Of a stretch of DNA of 64,000 bases, positions 53,757-63,104 are shown piece after piece. Numbering within the stretch: position 1 is the first letter of the stretch; every line of letters starts with the position of its first letter. This DNA is from Adhaeribacter swui (GTDB taxonomy: Bacteria; Bacteroidota; Bacteroidia; Cytophagales; Hymenobacteraceae), in assembly GCF_014217805.1 (NCBI RefSeq), contig NZ_CP055156.1:3974585-4038584 (forward strand). The letters are read 5' to 3'. The notes below the pieces were generated by a model that made no database searches, was not told the origin of the DNA, and worked only from the letters and a program-made list of their open reading frames with translations. The position numbers and the translations under genes were made by a program.

Positions 53757-54974
53757 TCAATGCGACTCATTTGTTTCGTAGCCCAGAATAGCTATTTTGG
53801 TAGGCTGAGCGGAAACTTTTATTTTGTTGATCTTGGTAAAATCTGATAATAAAATTTGGTGTACTTCCCCGAGAGCAGGTAGAGCGATATAAGCAAAATC
53901 ATCCGTAGCTTCTATTACTGGTTTATAAATTTCGGTGGCTAGGGTAGCGGCAATTACTTTGCCTTCCCGGTCTAGTTTGCCGGTTTCAAGGTCGTACACT
54001 TTTAAGGTGCCATCCAGTAATAAAATCAATAAATTTTCGCCTTCTTTATCTAATTTACATTGCATAATGTCGGTGCTTTCGAACAAGGGATTCATTTTGT
54101 TTCCGGCCAGATCAACGGTGTATACACCTTTTAAATTGGTATAAGCCAAAAACTTACGAGCTTCCGCGGCATACAAAATAGTACCAGCCCGTACGGTGCC
54201 AAAACCTTCCGGATTCGGAATGAGGCGTTGCTCCTCGTTTTGCGTAACCACTAATATGCCACCTTCGGCGCCAAATAAAGCGTTGGTACCATCGGTAGCA
54301 TTGCCGTGAATGCGGCTGGTGGGCAGGGTAGAAGCTACCACCTCGGCGCCCGAAGCATTAATAATTTTTACGCCGTGCGGTCCGGGCAAGCTAGAAGCAT
54401 TATCCAAGATAGTAACCCCGTAGTTGCCATTATCAAATTTAACCATGGCCCCGTGGTGCGGCTCTAAACCGGCATTTATTACCTGCATTTTAGCCCCCGA
54501 AACGTGAAAGTCCGCTTCCTTGGCAATACTTAAGGTGCCATCGCCATCATTAAACACCATCGATTCGTCGCCTTTTGTTTTGTAATGTGTAGGTTTGTTT
54601 CCATCTCCAGTTATTGCAGCAAACTTAGGAGTTCCTTTTACATCGACATGATCTCCGTGATATTCCAATCCGGTATCAAAGAATTCCACCAAGTTTTGGC
54701 TATTGTACAACACGGCAGCGTAGCGGCCAGTAGCAGTAGCGTACAACGAAGCGTTGGGGTATTTGGCTTCTAAGTTTATCACACTGCCGTCGGCCGGTTT
54801 AATTTGCGTGAGCGCGTTGGACGTACCATCGGTGGTTAAGATCCGGATGTACTCGTATTCTTTATTCGCATCGACCGGAGGGTTTACTACGTTGGTATCA
54901 TCGTCGTTGTCGCAGGCAGTAAGAGAAAATATAGCAAGAGCACTAATAATCAATTTGTTGTAAGTTGATTTCAT
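53757..54974 (-). CDS. AztD-like periplasmic metal-binding beta-propeller lipoprotein
   Basis: 405 residues. Lipobox LTAC (Cys21) followed by DNDDD. The rest is a beta-propeller with spaced His motifs: EPHHGAM, GPHGVKI and SRIHGNA, and an early YHGDHVD. This pattern resembles AztD, a periplasmic zinc chaperone that loads an ABC-transporter binding protein in other bacteria. It is the last gene of an operon with a ZnuD-like TonB receptor and an acidic lipoprotein, which supports a role in zinc supply. The match is from motifs and context only. Confidence 0.72.
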   Translation of the reverse strand: MKSTYNKLIISALAIFSLTACDNDDDTNVVNPPVDANKEYEYIRILTTDGTSNALTQIKPADGSVINLEAKYPNASLYATATGRYAAVLYNSQNLVEFFDTGLEYHGDHVDVKGTPKFAAITGDGNKPTHYKTKGDESMVFNDGDGTLSIAKEADFHVSGAKMQVINAGLEPHHGAMVKFDNGNYGVTILDNASSLPGPHGVKIINASGAEVVASTLPTSRIHGNATDGTNALFGAEGGILVVTQNEEQRLIPNPEGFGTVRAGTILYAAEARKFLAYTNLKGVYTVDLAGNKMNPLFESTDIMQCKLDKEGENLLILLLDGTLKVYDLETGKLDREGKVIAATLATEIYKPVIEATDDFAYIALPALGEVHQILLSDFTKINKIKVSAQPTKIAILGYETNESH

Positions 54975-55044
54975 AAGTTTTATAGGTAATTTTTAAAATT
55001 TTTAATTTTTGAAGAAAAAGTGACCCGAAGGTCACTTCCGCGGA

Positions 55045-55629
55045 TTACTGCACTTTGGTAATAAAATTTAATTCCACATCGGTTTCGCCGGTGGCAATGT
55101 TATTGTTTTTGGTGCCTACCTGGTGTTTTAGGGTTACTTTCAGAGAGCCTGTACTGGGGGCACCGGTGGTTATTTTGGTTTCCAGACCAACCGGTAAGTT
55201 GTTGTCATCGCCATCGTCGTAAGCTACACTCACATTTAAACCGGCCGTAGGAGTAAAGAAAAACTGGTGGTCTTCCTCTTCTTCTTCTATTTCTTCGGTA
55301 ATATCAGCAGGTGGTGTTTTCGATTCGTCGAGCAAGGTAATAGTCGTATTGTACACCGTATTGGGTTTTAATACAATTTCATCAAATTGGGTGGGGGCAT
55401 TGCCGCCTTCACCATCCGGGTCGCGGAAAGTGGCGGTTACCGTATTAGCGGTGCCTACTTCCCGCATGGTTAATGTAACAGTGGTAATCAGTTCCGACTC
55501 GTTAACGGGAGCATCGGCATCGTCATCGTCTTTATCGCAGCTCATCAGCATCCCACAGGTCAGCACAAATAGCAAACCGGGTTTCAGGAAGTTTCGCTTG
55601 AATGGATTTTTCTCATTTTTAAGCATCAT
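55045..55629 (-). CDS. Acidic lipoprotein of the zinc-type TonB receptor operon
   Basis: 194 residues. A basic N-terminus, hydrophobic segment and lipobox LMSC, then CDKDDDDADAP. The mature part looks like a beta-sandwich with an acidic loop EEIEEEEEDHQFFF, an obvious candidate for cation binding. It lies 27 bases after the TonB receptor stop codon. I know similar small lipoproteins next to such receptors but no established function. It may hand the metal from the receptor to the periplasm or sit at the surface. Confidence 0.75.
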   Translation of the reverse strand: MMLKNEKNPFKRNFLKPGLLFVLTCGMLMSCDKDDDDADAPVNESELITTVTLTMREVGTANTVTATFRDPDGEGGNAPTQFDEIVLKPNTVYNTTITLLDESKTPPADITEEIEEEEEDHQFFFTPTAGLNVSVAYDDGDDNNLPVGLETKITTGAPSTGSLKVTLKHQVGTKNNNIATGETDVELNFITKVQ

Positions 55630-55656
55630 AGTAAGTTTAAGGGTTTATGAAAAAAT

Positions 55657-58059
55657 TTAGTTAGAAGTAAAGTTTAAAGGCACTCGTACCCGCAGTACCA
55701 CATTCCGGCCCATTTCGTCGGCGAAATAGCGGAAACGGTTGAGGTAATCGCGGTAAGTGGTGTTAAGTAAATTGGTACCCGAAATACTGATTTCGATGGG
55801 TTGATCCCCGGCCTGAAAGGTGGTGCCAACAGCCGCTTGCCACAAAGCGTAACCGCTTGGTGGGGCCTTGTAGTCGCCGTTAACGGGTACAAAAGTTGTG
55901 GTTTCTTCTTTCGGATTTGGATTAGCGATGGCCTGAGTTGGCACGCGGGTTTGCTCGCCCACGAGCAAAGTGCCCACCTGAATAAATGACTGCGAGAATT
56001 TTTTAAATTTTTGCTTTTGCCATTCGTACCGCAACGTGGCATCCAGCCGATCCGGCGGAATTAGGATTAAATAATCCTTGGTGGTTTGATTGCGGGCCCG
56101 CACCACGCTGGCTTTCGCCTGAACGGACAAAGGCGGAGCAAAACGGTAGTTAACGGATACATCCGCCCCAGTAAAACGCGCATTGGTTTGGGTATACCGG
56201 AAAGTCGGGAATGCCCCGCGCACCGTAAGCGTAGCCGGAAATACCGGCGCCAGGTAAATGTAATTTTGGATGTAGTTAGAATAAACACTCAGCTCGGCAT
56301 TTAACTTTTGGGTGCTTTGGTAAACCGCGGTGGCCACCAGATTGTAGGCCGTTTCGGGTTTTAAGTTTTGGTCGCCTATCTCGATGGAAGCCGTGCCGTG
56401 GTGCAAACCATTGCTGAATAGCTCATTTACGTTAGGCGAACGAAACGCCGTGCCCCCGTTTAACCGGAACGATACGTGATGATTGAGCTCGTAAACCCCA
56501 CCCAAAGTGCCGGAAAAATTATGGTAAGTAAACTGCGGCTCGGTGCGTTGTTTGCCTTCGTAAAATATTACATCCAGGAAACGGTAATCGTAGCGAGCGC
56601 CCGCTTCCAGGAGCCATTTATTCTTTTGCCATTTTTCCAGCCAGTAAATCCCGCCCGTATAATTCCAATAATTCGGAATAAAAAAGCGGCCGCTGTATTG
56701 GTTGCGCTGTACCATGCCGGTTAGGCCTATGGTGCCGGTAAGATTCCGGAAAGAACGATGCTCCCAGGCCAACTCGTTGTAAAAACTACTTAATTGTAAA
56801 TCTAACTCGGGTAAATTACGAGCTGCTTGTTCGTTGTTGCGGGGCAAATGTTTGTCGTACTCGGCCCGTTTATTTTCCTGAAAAGAACTAAGCCAGGTAA
56901 GTTTACCTGCTTCGCCGGTATTCAAGTAACCGCTTATTTTTAACAATTGGTGCTGTACCTGTTGGTAGGGGCGATTGATCTGGTAACTAAACCCGGAGGT
57001 TTCCAGGGGTACCGGACTGTCAATGGCCCGCTGCAAATCGGTTAAATTGCCAATGTGCGAAGCCGATAAAATTCCTAAACGGGTATTAAACTGGCTATAG
57101 TAAATTTCTACGCCATGGCTATCCTGGTTGTAGCCCATCGCCGCCGAAAAGTTTTGCTCCGCAAAAGCGGTATTTTTTAAAAAATAATTGGGAGTACGGG
57201 TATTACCGCCTCTTTTTAAAGTACCTTGGGCCCGTAAGCTCCAGGCCGGCCATTTTTTAAAATTATGATTTACCACACCGCTCACTTGGCCCATGCGGTT
57301 GTTGCTCATGCCTACCAAATTAATAACGGCATCGGTACCTACAGAGTCGCGCAAGGGAGCTGGCTCTACCAACACCACCCCGCCAATGGCATCGGAGCCG
57401 TAGCGTACGCCGGCCGCCCCTTTTACTACCGTTAACCGCGAGGCTACGCTGGCATCAATTTCCGGGGCGTGTTCGGTGCCCCATTGTTGGCCTTCCTGCC
57501 GAACGCCATTGTTTAAAAGTAATACCCGGTTGCTGTGCAGCCCATGAATTACCGGTTTGGAAATACTAGGCCCCGTGTTGAGCGTAGTAACGCCGGCCAG
57601 TTGTTCCAACGCTTTACCCAGTGATTCGCCGCGGGTTTGTTCCAGTTGCTGACCTTCTAATTTACCCGAAGCTTGGGTGGGGGTAGGTACTTGCTTTTGC
57701 CCCACCACTTGTACAGCGTTTAGAGCGGTTGCAGTAGGATGTAATTTTAAATTCCGGTTAGCTGAGGCCAACAAGCGTATTTCCTGCTGCACAGTTTCAA
57801 AGCCCACGTAAGTGGTTTTCAGGTGGTAAACGCCCGGGCATAAACCATGGAAATGGTAATGCCCGTCGGCATCGGTTTGTACGGCCTGGTTAAGTTCTTC
57901 CAGTACCAGGGTAGCGGCGGGCAAGGCTTGTCCGTGGTGCTGATCCGATACTGTGCCGGATAAAGAAAGGCCGCAGTTTGGGGTAGCCGACGACAGAATT
58001 TGCCCGGAAAGTGGCCCACTGCCAAGCAGCAGCCACCCCAAGAAAAAATACTTGATCAT
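55657..58059 (-). CDS. TonB-dependent receptor, ZnuD-like
   Basis: 800 residues: signal peptide (about 1-18), carboxypeptidase-like domain (about 30-110) with many His (QHHGQ, HYHFHG, CPGVYHL), plug (about 130-230; ISKPVIHGLHSNRVLLLNNG, quoted as its core VIHGLHSNR) and beta-barrel. The plug sequence with WGTEHAPEID resembles the Neisseria zinc receptor ZnuD. His-rich extracellular or periplasmic segments fit zinc capture. It is preceded by a small His-rich protein gene and followed by two lipoproteins. Confidence 0.85.
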   Translation of the reverse strand: MIKYFFLGWLLLGSGPLSGQILSSATPNCGLSLSGTVSDQHHGQALPAATLVLEELNQAVQTDADGHYHFHGLCPGVYHLKTTYVGFETVQQEIRLLASANRNLKLHPTATALNAVQVVGQKQVPTPTQASGKLEGQQLEQTRGESLGKALEQLAGVTTLNTGPSISKPVIHGLHSNRVLLLNNGVRQEGQQWGTEHAPEIDASVASRLTVVKGAAGVRYGSDAIGGVVLVEPAPLRDSVGTDAVINLVGMSNNRMGQVSGVVNHNFKKWPAWSLRAQGTLKRGGNTRTPNYFLKNTAFAEQNFSAAMGYNQDSHGVEIYYSQFNTRLGILSASHIGNLTDLQRAIDSPVPLETSGFSYQINRPYQQVQHQLLKISGYLNTGEAGKLTWLSSFQENKRAEYDKHLPRNNEQAARNLPELDLQLSSFYNELAWEHRSFRNLTGTIGLTGMVQRNQYSGRFFIPNYWNYTGGIYWLEKWQKNKWLLEAGARYDYRFLDVIFYEGKQRTEPQFTYHNFSGTLGGVYELNHHVSFRLNGGTAFRSPNVNELFSNGLHHGTASIEIGDQNLKPETAYNLVATAVYQSTQKLNAELSVYSNYIQNYIYLAPVFPATLTVRGAFPTFRYTQTNARFTGADVSVNYRFAPPLSVQAKASVVRARNQTTKDYLILIPPDRLDATLRYEWQKQKFKKFSQSFIQVGTLLVGEQTRVPTQAIANPNPKEETTTFVPVNGDYKAPPSGYALWQAAVGTTFQAGDQPIEISISGTNLLNTTYRDYLNRFRYFADEMGRNVVLRVRVPLNFTSN

Positions 58060-58241
58060 TTTTAAAATTTTAAAAACGCGCAGCTTTCTCCGGAGAACCG
58101 GAAACTCTACTGGCGGAAATAAAAAAATAGATAGGCTAGCGGCAGATTACCAGATAAGAACTAAAAAATAAGAATAGCCAAACAAACCGCCGTTTACATA
58201 TAAAACAGGGTAGAGGTAATCTGTACCGTTAAAAGAAAAAA

Positions 58242-58568
58242 TTAAACTACCGGCGGACCACGGAGCTCGGTATTATTCGGAAAGGTAAATTGCCAGGCAA
58301 AGCCGGTTAAAGCGGCGTAGGTTTGGGTAAAAGTAACCGGAGTTGGGTAAGTAACGGTGCCGTATGCTGGCGAGAAAGGGGTATTGTAAATATTATCTGT
58401 ATGGCAATGGGTGTGGGCTTTTTCCAGTTTTAATCCCGTATCCATTTTATCCAGGTTGTCCTGGGTATGTTCGTGGGTGTGCAAAGCCAGTACCGCTGCT
58501 TCCGGCACAATTACGCGCACAAACAAAAGCAGTAAAAACAGGGCGATATAGTTTTTAAAACGGTACAC
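58242..58568 (-). CDS. Small His-rich exported protein heading the zinc-type operon
   Basis: 108 residues from a GTG at 58568. That start follows a full promoter (TTG, 19 bases, TATCTTTG) whose transcription start would lie after any upstream ATG. A hydrophobic helix (about 5-22) is followed by LHTHEHTQD and EKAHTHCHTDN, two His/Cys clusters that probably bind zinc, and a beta-like C-terminus ending in RGPPVV. Such small proteins often head metal receptor operons in Bacteroidota. The receptor gene follows after 182 bases. Confidence 0.65.
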   Translation of the reverse strand: MYRFKNYIALFLLLLFVRVIVPEAAVLALHTHEHTQDNLDKMDTGLKLEKAHTHCHTDNIYNTPFSPAYGTVTYPTPVTFTQTYAALTGFAWQFTFPNNTELRGPPVV

Positions 58569-58586
58569 TTCTAGATAGTATCGGGG

Positions 58587-58616
58587 CAAAGATAAAGGAC
58601 ATAAGCAAATAACCAA
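58587..58616 (-). promoter_or_regulatory. Promoter of the zinc-type operon
   Basis: On the minus strand TATCTTTG (58594-58587) is a perfect -7 element, and a TTG lies exactly 19 bases upstream (ending near 58614). The GTG start codon is 18 bases downstream. A Zur-type palindrome was not identified. Confidence 0.6.
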
Positions 58617-59038
58617 TGCTTTGTTCTGGTTTTATGCCTGTTCATTTTAATTTAAATTTTTTAAAGTATGCTATAATGAGATGACAACTAATTAATTTAT
58701 TTATGATTATAAATCTAAGTAAAACCAGCAAGTATAGTGGTGTATCTGATTATTTGGCTACTTATACCTAAAGATGTAGAAGGTAGCAAAGTGCCCAGAA
58801 TTAAGGATATTTAAAATTTCAATTTTTACTCTTATTCCAGTTTTAGAATAAAAGTACAGCCAGGTTTAAGGCCCCGGCTGTTCAAAATAAAAACAGGAAA
58901 GTAAATTTTTAAAACAAATCGTATGCCTGTTAATCCAAACTTGTCGAACAAACATCAGTACCAGATTACATTATTAGCCCAGATGGTGGCGTTTTTGCAA
59001 TCATACCTGAACATCTAAAATCAATATCTAACATCCAA
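58617..59038. other. Gap between the zinc-type operon and the bestrophin gene
   Basis: About 420 bases. A 32-codon frame from an ATG at 58923 is open (MPVNPNLSNKHQYQ...) but has no supporting signal. No repeat or RNA gene is seen. The region contains the upstream part of the zinc-operon promoter. Confidence 0.4.
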
Positions 59039-59947
59039 TTACAAAACGTAGAACTTATCGGCAGGTACTTTTTCGGGTATTTTGTTGTCGTTCACCATTT
59101 GTTTCAGGTTACGTTCAATGGTGAGCGTAATGGTGGTCATGGGCGTATCGGTAGGTTTATTTTCAAACGGATCCTGCAAGTGAATTGCCATTTTCTCGAT
59201 TAAAAAGAACGATAAAGCAATGGTTGCGATCATCGGAACCTGGAATAACCCAAAGGTTTCCAGGAGCGCAAATGGCAGTAATAATATAAATACAAACAGC
59301 GAAAAATGAATGTATAAGCTGTAGGTGGCCGGAAATACCGTGTTTTTAATTCTTTCGCATTTTCCCATAGAGTCGCAAAGCCGGGTAAGGGTTTCATCCA
59401 AGGCCAATTGCTGGATTTTGTTGATCTGGCCTTCTTCCAGTATGTTTTTTAAATCGCGGGCGTGCAGTTGCAGTAGCGCGTTGGGTACGTTGTCGTGTTT
59501 ACTGATAAATTCCATTTCATGCGGTTCCAGGTATTTATCCAGTTGTTGGGTGGGTATTTGGTTGCGGAGCGACTGCCCCAAACTGTAGCACCAGGCAATT
59601 TGCCGGTTCACAAAACGATCCTGAAAATTTTTCACGTTTACCGACACGTACGGATCGGCCATAAAATTTAAAATTTGACGGGTTAGGGTGCGCGAGTCGT
59701 TTACAATGGCGCCCCACACAATGCGGGCTTCCCACCAGCGGTCGTAAGCCTGATTCGATTTAAAAGCGAGCAGCAGGGACAGTACCGTGCCCAAAATCAT
59801 GGGTACGCTCAATGGGATATGAATATTAATGGTATGAAAGTATTTATCCCAAACGCCAATAAGGGTAGCATATATAAGTACAAAACTGATTTCGTATTTT
59901 ACTTTCCCAAAAACGTAAGATATCGGAATTTTCTTTTTCAGTAGCAT
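59039..59947 (-). CDS. Bestrophin-like anion channel family protein
   Basis: 302 residues. The family pattern is clear in the first third: VPMILGTVLSLLLAFKSNQAYDRWWEARIVWGAIVNDSRTL (core FKSNQAYDRWWEAR), followed by further helices (about 215-260). Bacterial bestrophins are pentameric inner-membrane channels, some conducting anions and some cations. It is 50 bases downstream of the universal stress protein gene and probably in the same transcript. Confidence 0.9.
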   Translation of the reverse strand: MLLKKKIPISYVFGKVKYEISFVLIYATLIGVWDKYFHTINIHIPLSVPMILGTVLSLLLAFKSNQAYDRWWEARIVWGAIVNDSRTLTRQILNFMADPYVSVNVKNFQDRFVNRQIAWCYSLGQSLRNQIPTQQLDKYLEPHEMEFISKHDNVPNALLQLHARDLKNILEEGQINKIQQLALDETLTRLCDSMGKCERIKNTVFPATYSLYIHFSLFVFILLLPFALLETFGLFQVPMIATIALSFFLIEKMAIHLQDPFENKPTDTPMTTITLTIERNLKQMVNDNKIPEKVPADKFYVL

Positions 59948-59997
59948 AGTAGTTAATCTAAGGTGAGAACGGCAGGATGCCTTTAAGCGGAAAAACT

Positions 59998-60819
59998 TTA
60001 AGAAATGGTCAAAAAAGGAACCTTAGTGTGTTTGGCTACATCTTTGGAAATGCGCTTGCGGGTAAATAAATTACCAAGCAAATTCTTTTTCCGGCCGGTT
60101 ACCAGTAAATCGGTTTTAAATTCTTCCACGAAAGTGTAAACACCCCCTTTAAAATCTTTTTCCTGGATAAGATGTACGGAGCAGTTTACACCTTTCAGCT
60201 TTTCGTTGCGGTATACTTTATTTAATACCTGTTCCAGCTTACCCCGGGCGCTTTCGGGTTTAAAAATGATTAAAAAGGTTACGTAGTAATCGGTGCCAGC
60301 CGTGAGGTTTAGCAGTAAATCGTGCAAGAGCAAAGTGTACTTATCGTCGGTATCGAGCAGGTACACAATTTTGCGGAATTGCAACGAGTCTAATTCACTG
60401 GGAATGTACAGCACCGGGCACGACACATCTTTAATTAAAGAACTAAAGGTTTCACCGCTGTTCGGGTCGGCATAATGGGTATCTGCCACCGGGCACAGCA
60501 CTAAATCAATACCATGGTTGTCGATAAAGTTGCGAATTTTTAAAGCATTACCCCCATACAGCGGTACTACCTCTAGGCTACTAATTTCAATGGCGTATAA
60601 TTTTCGAATTCGTTCCAGGGCTTTGTGGAACGGCGTATTAATATTAGCCAGAGTTTCTTCTTCTCGCGGCAACATTATTAATTCCGTAATGGAATCCGGC
60701 AGAGGAATCAGTTGCAGCAGAATAATCTGGCAAGTCTGGCCTTTCATTATTTGCAGACCGTACTTGATTAAGTCTAACGACCGGGTAGATAAGTCAGTAG
60801 GGATTATTATTTTTTTCAC
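59998..60819 (-). CDS. Universal stress protein, two-domain form
   Basis: 273 residues: two UspA domains, about 1-140 and 150-273. The first starts KKIIIPTDLSTRSLDLIKYG; the ATP-binding loop G-x-x-G-x-x-G-x-x is poorly kept, so nucleotide binding is uncertain. VTGRKKNLLGNLF near the C-terminus is the family's second-domain motif. The start is a GTG at 60819; a nearby ATG is out of frame. It precedes the bestrophin gene. Upstream lies an array of TTTAAT hexamers with an 11-base period. Confidence 0.85.
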   Translation of the reverse strand: MKKIIIPTDLSTRSLDLIKYGLQIMKGQTCQIILLQLIPLPDSITELIMLPREEETLANINTPFHKALERIRKLYAIEISSLEVVPLYGGNALKIRNFIDNHGIDLVLCPVADTHYADPNSGETFSSLIKDVSCPVLYIPSELDSLQFRKIVYLLDTDDKYTLLLHDLLLNLTAGTDYYVTFLIIFKPESARGKLEQVLNKVYRNEKLKGVNCSVHLIQEKDFKGGVYTFVEEFKTDLLVTGRKKNLLGNLFTRKRISKDVAKHTKVPFLTIS

Positions 60820-61526
60820 AGTTCATTATTTTAGATGCGATAACCTTTGATAAAGGGAAGTGTGCAAAGTTGAACTGCAGGAATTAATATGCTATTAAAG
60901 GGAGGTTAAAAGTTGATTAAAATCGATATCTTTTAAAAATTGCTTTACTTTTAATGCTGTTTTAATGAAAATACCATAAATAATAAGATAAAGCCTTAAA
61001 ATAAAATTAAAGTTGTATGTAAATTTAATTAAATTTTAATTTTTAATTAAGTCGTTTTAATTTTGCTTTAATCTGTCTTTAATCGCGTTTTAATTCTAAT
61101 ATTAAGTTTATATTAAATGGGGTAAGCATTCAAAAATGTCAATTTTTAAAAACTTGCCTCAAAAATTTAAAGTCTTGATAGTTTGCGGTAATAACTATGC
61201 CCCGAATAAGAAAGAGATACCGGAATATTCCGGAAGAAAGATGAAAGAAAGAAATGCCGCTGAAAATTAGATTAACCTTCAGCCGGATTTTTGCAGTGGA
61301 AAAGCGAAGAATCCTAATTGCTAAGAAACAGGCTAAAATCGCAGCGTTAAATTTGCCTGTTTATAAAACTAAAAAGCTGGATTAAGGTTTCGGCCAAAGC
61401 CAAGTTTTTTTGGGTGTACCCTGATTCATTCCTCATTTATTTCTATTTCATGGTAGATTTTAAGCAAACGTCTGCATTAGCTAAAGTAATTTTACTGGCA
61501 AGTTTAACCCAAAGCAAATGGCAAAA
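60820..61526. other. Gap upstream of the universal stress gene, containing a phased TTTAAT array
   Basis: About 700 bases without a gene. TTTAAT hexamers start at 60950, 60961, then 61024, 61035, then 61056, 61067, 61078 and 61089, with steps of exactly 11 bases inside each group. Such phasing is typical of operators for OmpR/PhoB-family regulators. The rest (61140-61526) shows nothing I can name. Confidence 0.5.
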
Positions 61527-62873
61527 CTAAGTTGTGAACCAGGTTACACCCCATATGAGCAGTTGCACCGTTATTCCCATAAAAATACTGGCTACACTGT
61601 ATACTTTTAAAGTAGCGGCCGTTTCGAGGTTAGAAAAGCGACTAATTACCCAAAAATACGCGTCGTTGGCGTGACTGATGAGCATACTACCGGCGCCCAT
61701 ACTCAGAATAGCCAGGGTTAATGCGGTGGGCGTTTGCAGGCCCAAATCCGGGAGCAGGGGAGTTACCAGCGAAGCCGCCGTAATTACCGCTACCGTAGAA
61801 GAGCCTTGGGCCGTTTTAATAATAGTGGCAATTAAAAACGGGAAAAAAATACCCAGTGATAAGCCACTCAGCAGGTTTCCTAAATTTTTACCCATGCCGG
61901 TTGCCTGCAACATTTCGCCGAACATGCCCCCGGCAGCAATAATGGCCAGAATCATTCCGGCTTTGTCTACGCCATCCGTGAGCCAGGGCGATATGTTTTT
62001 TTTAAATTCTGGCTGTATCAGTGAAAAAGATGTAATAATACCAATAGCCAGGGCAATAACGGGTTCGCCCACAAACGAAAGAATTTGCCAAACTACCTGC
62101 TCTTGTACTGCTGCCCCATTAACCAGAAGCAACATCACAGATTTTAAAGCAATTAAAGCAATGGGTAAAATAACCGGCAAAAAAGAAAGGCCCGCCGAAG
62201 GCAATTTTTTAAATTCTTCTGTTTCTGTTTCCGCTTTTGGCTGCAGGTAAGCGTGTTCTATGTGTTTGCCGCGTCCCACGCTCCAGAAATAACCTACTAT
62301 TGCCGCGGGTATTGCCAGCCCTAAGCCCCACAACATTACTAAACCTAAATCGCCGTTAGCGGTACCCACGGCCGCCGTTATGCCCGGGTGGGGCGGTACC
62401 AAACAATGCACCGCGTATAACGAAGTAGCCAAAGCCGCCGCCATCACAGGCATACGGTGGTGTGATTTTTTTACCAACGAATGATTTAAGCCGCTTAATA
62501 TAATAAAACCGCTGTCGCAGAAAATGGGAATGCCAATAATAAAACCGGTTAAGGCAATGGCGACCGGCGCATTTTCTTCTTTTACGCGCCGCAGAATGGC
62601 ATTGGCCATGCTGATGGTAGCGCCGGTTCGTTCCAGAATAACGCCCAGGGTAGTACCAAAGATAATTAGCAAGCCAATTTTTTCCATGGTATGGCCAAAC
62701 CCGGTTTTTAATACCGTAACTATTTCCGCGAGAGGCAAGCCACTAAGCGCGCCTACGCCCAAAGCCGCTAACAGCAAAGCAAAAAACGCGTTTACTTTTT
62801 TATAAGCCGTAATCCAGATAATAAAACCAATACTAACAATCAGAAGGGCTAACAGATAATACGTGTTGGTCAT
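61527..62873 (-). CDS. gntP: GntP family gluconate-type permease
   Basis: 448 residues with about 12-14 membrane helices. LIIFGTTLGVILERTGA, GIPIFCDSGFIIL, HCLVPPHPGITAA and TAQGSSTVAVITAAS are signature loops of GntP transporters, which import gluconate and related sugar acids with protons. Length is typical. No gluconate kinase or sugar-acid catabolic genes are adjacent, so the true substrate is open. Confidence 0.93.
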   Translation of the reverse strand: MTNTYYLLALLIVSIGFIIWITAYKKVNAFFALLLAALGVGALSGLPLAEIVTVLKTGFGHTMEKIGLLIIFGTTLGVILERTGATISMANAILRRVKEENAPVAIALTGFIIGIPIFCDSGFIILSGLNHSLVKKSHHRMPVMAAALATSLYAVHCLVPPHPGITAAVGTANGDLGLVMLWGLGLAIPAAIVGYFWSVGRGKHIEHAYLQPKAETETEEFKKLPSAGLSFLPVILPIALIALKSVMLLLVNGAAVQEQVVWQILSFVGEPVIALAIGIITSFSLIQPEFKKNISPWLTDGVDKAGMILAIIAAGGMFGEMLQATGMGKNLGNLLSGLSLGIFFPFLIATIIKTAQGSSTVAVITAASLVTPLLPDLGLQTPTALTLAILSMGAGSMLISHANDAYFWVISRFSNLETAATLKVYSVASIFMGITVQLLIWGVTWFTT

Positions 62874-63048
62874 CCGGGTCGGGCTAGGAGGTGAAAAGCG
62901 AAGATAGAAATTTGTGTTCTATTCCCTAAACTTCTTCCGGGTTTGCATCTTATCTTGAGGCCGATTCCGCTTCGCCGGCTTAATTAAGTGCTTTTACCCT
63001 GCCATGTTTTATCACAAAATTTGAAAAAATTAAAAAATTAAGCACAAA

Positions 63049-63075
63049 AAAAGCCGGTTATGAACCGGCTTTTGC
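63049..63075 (-). terminator. Terminator after the DUF4199 gene
   Basis: AAAAGCCGGTT and AACCGGCTTTT pair perfectly around an ATG loop. It follows the DUF4199 gene on the minus strand, and A/T runs on both sides make it usable either way. Confidence 0.85.
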
Positions 63076-63104
63076 TATAGTAATGGGTTGGGTTTTTTAC
63101 TTGT

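Noticed and set aside
58923-59021. 32-codon open frame in the gap before the bestrophin gene
   Set aside because: No ribosome-binding or promoter signal, no recognisable sequence, and short enough to arise by chance.
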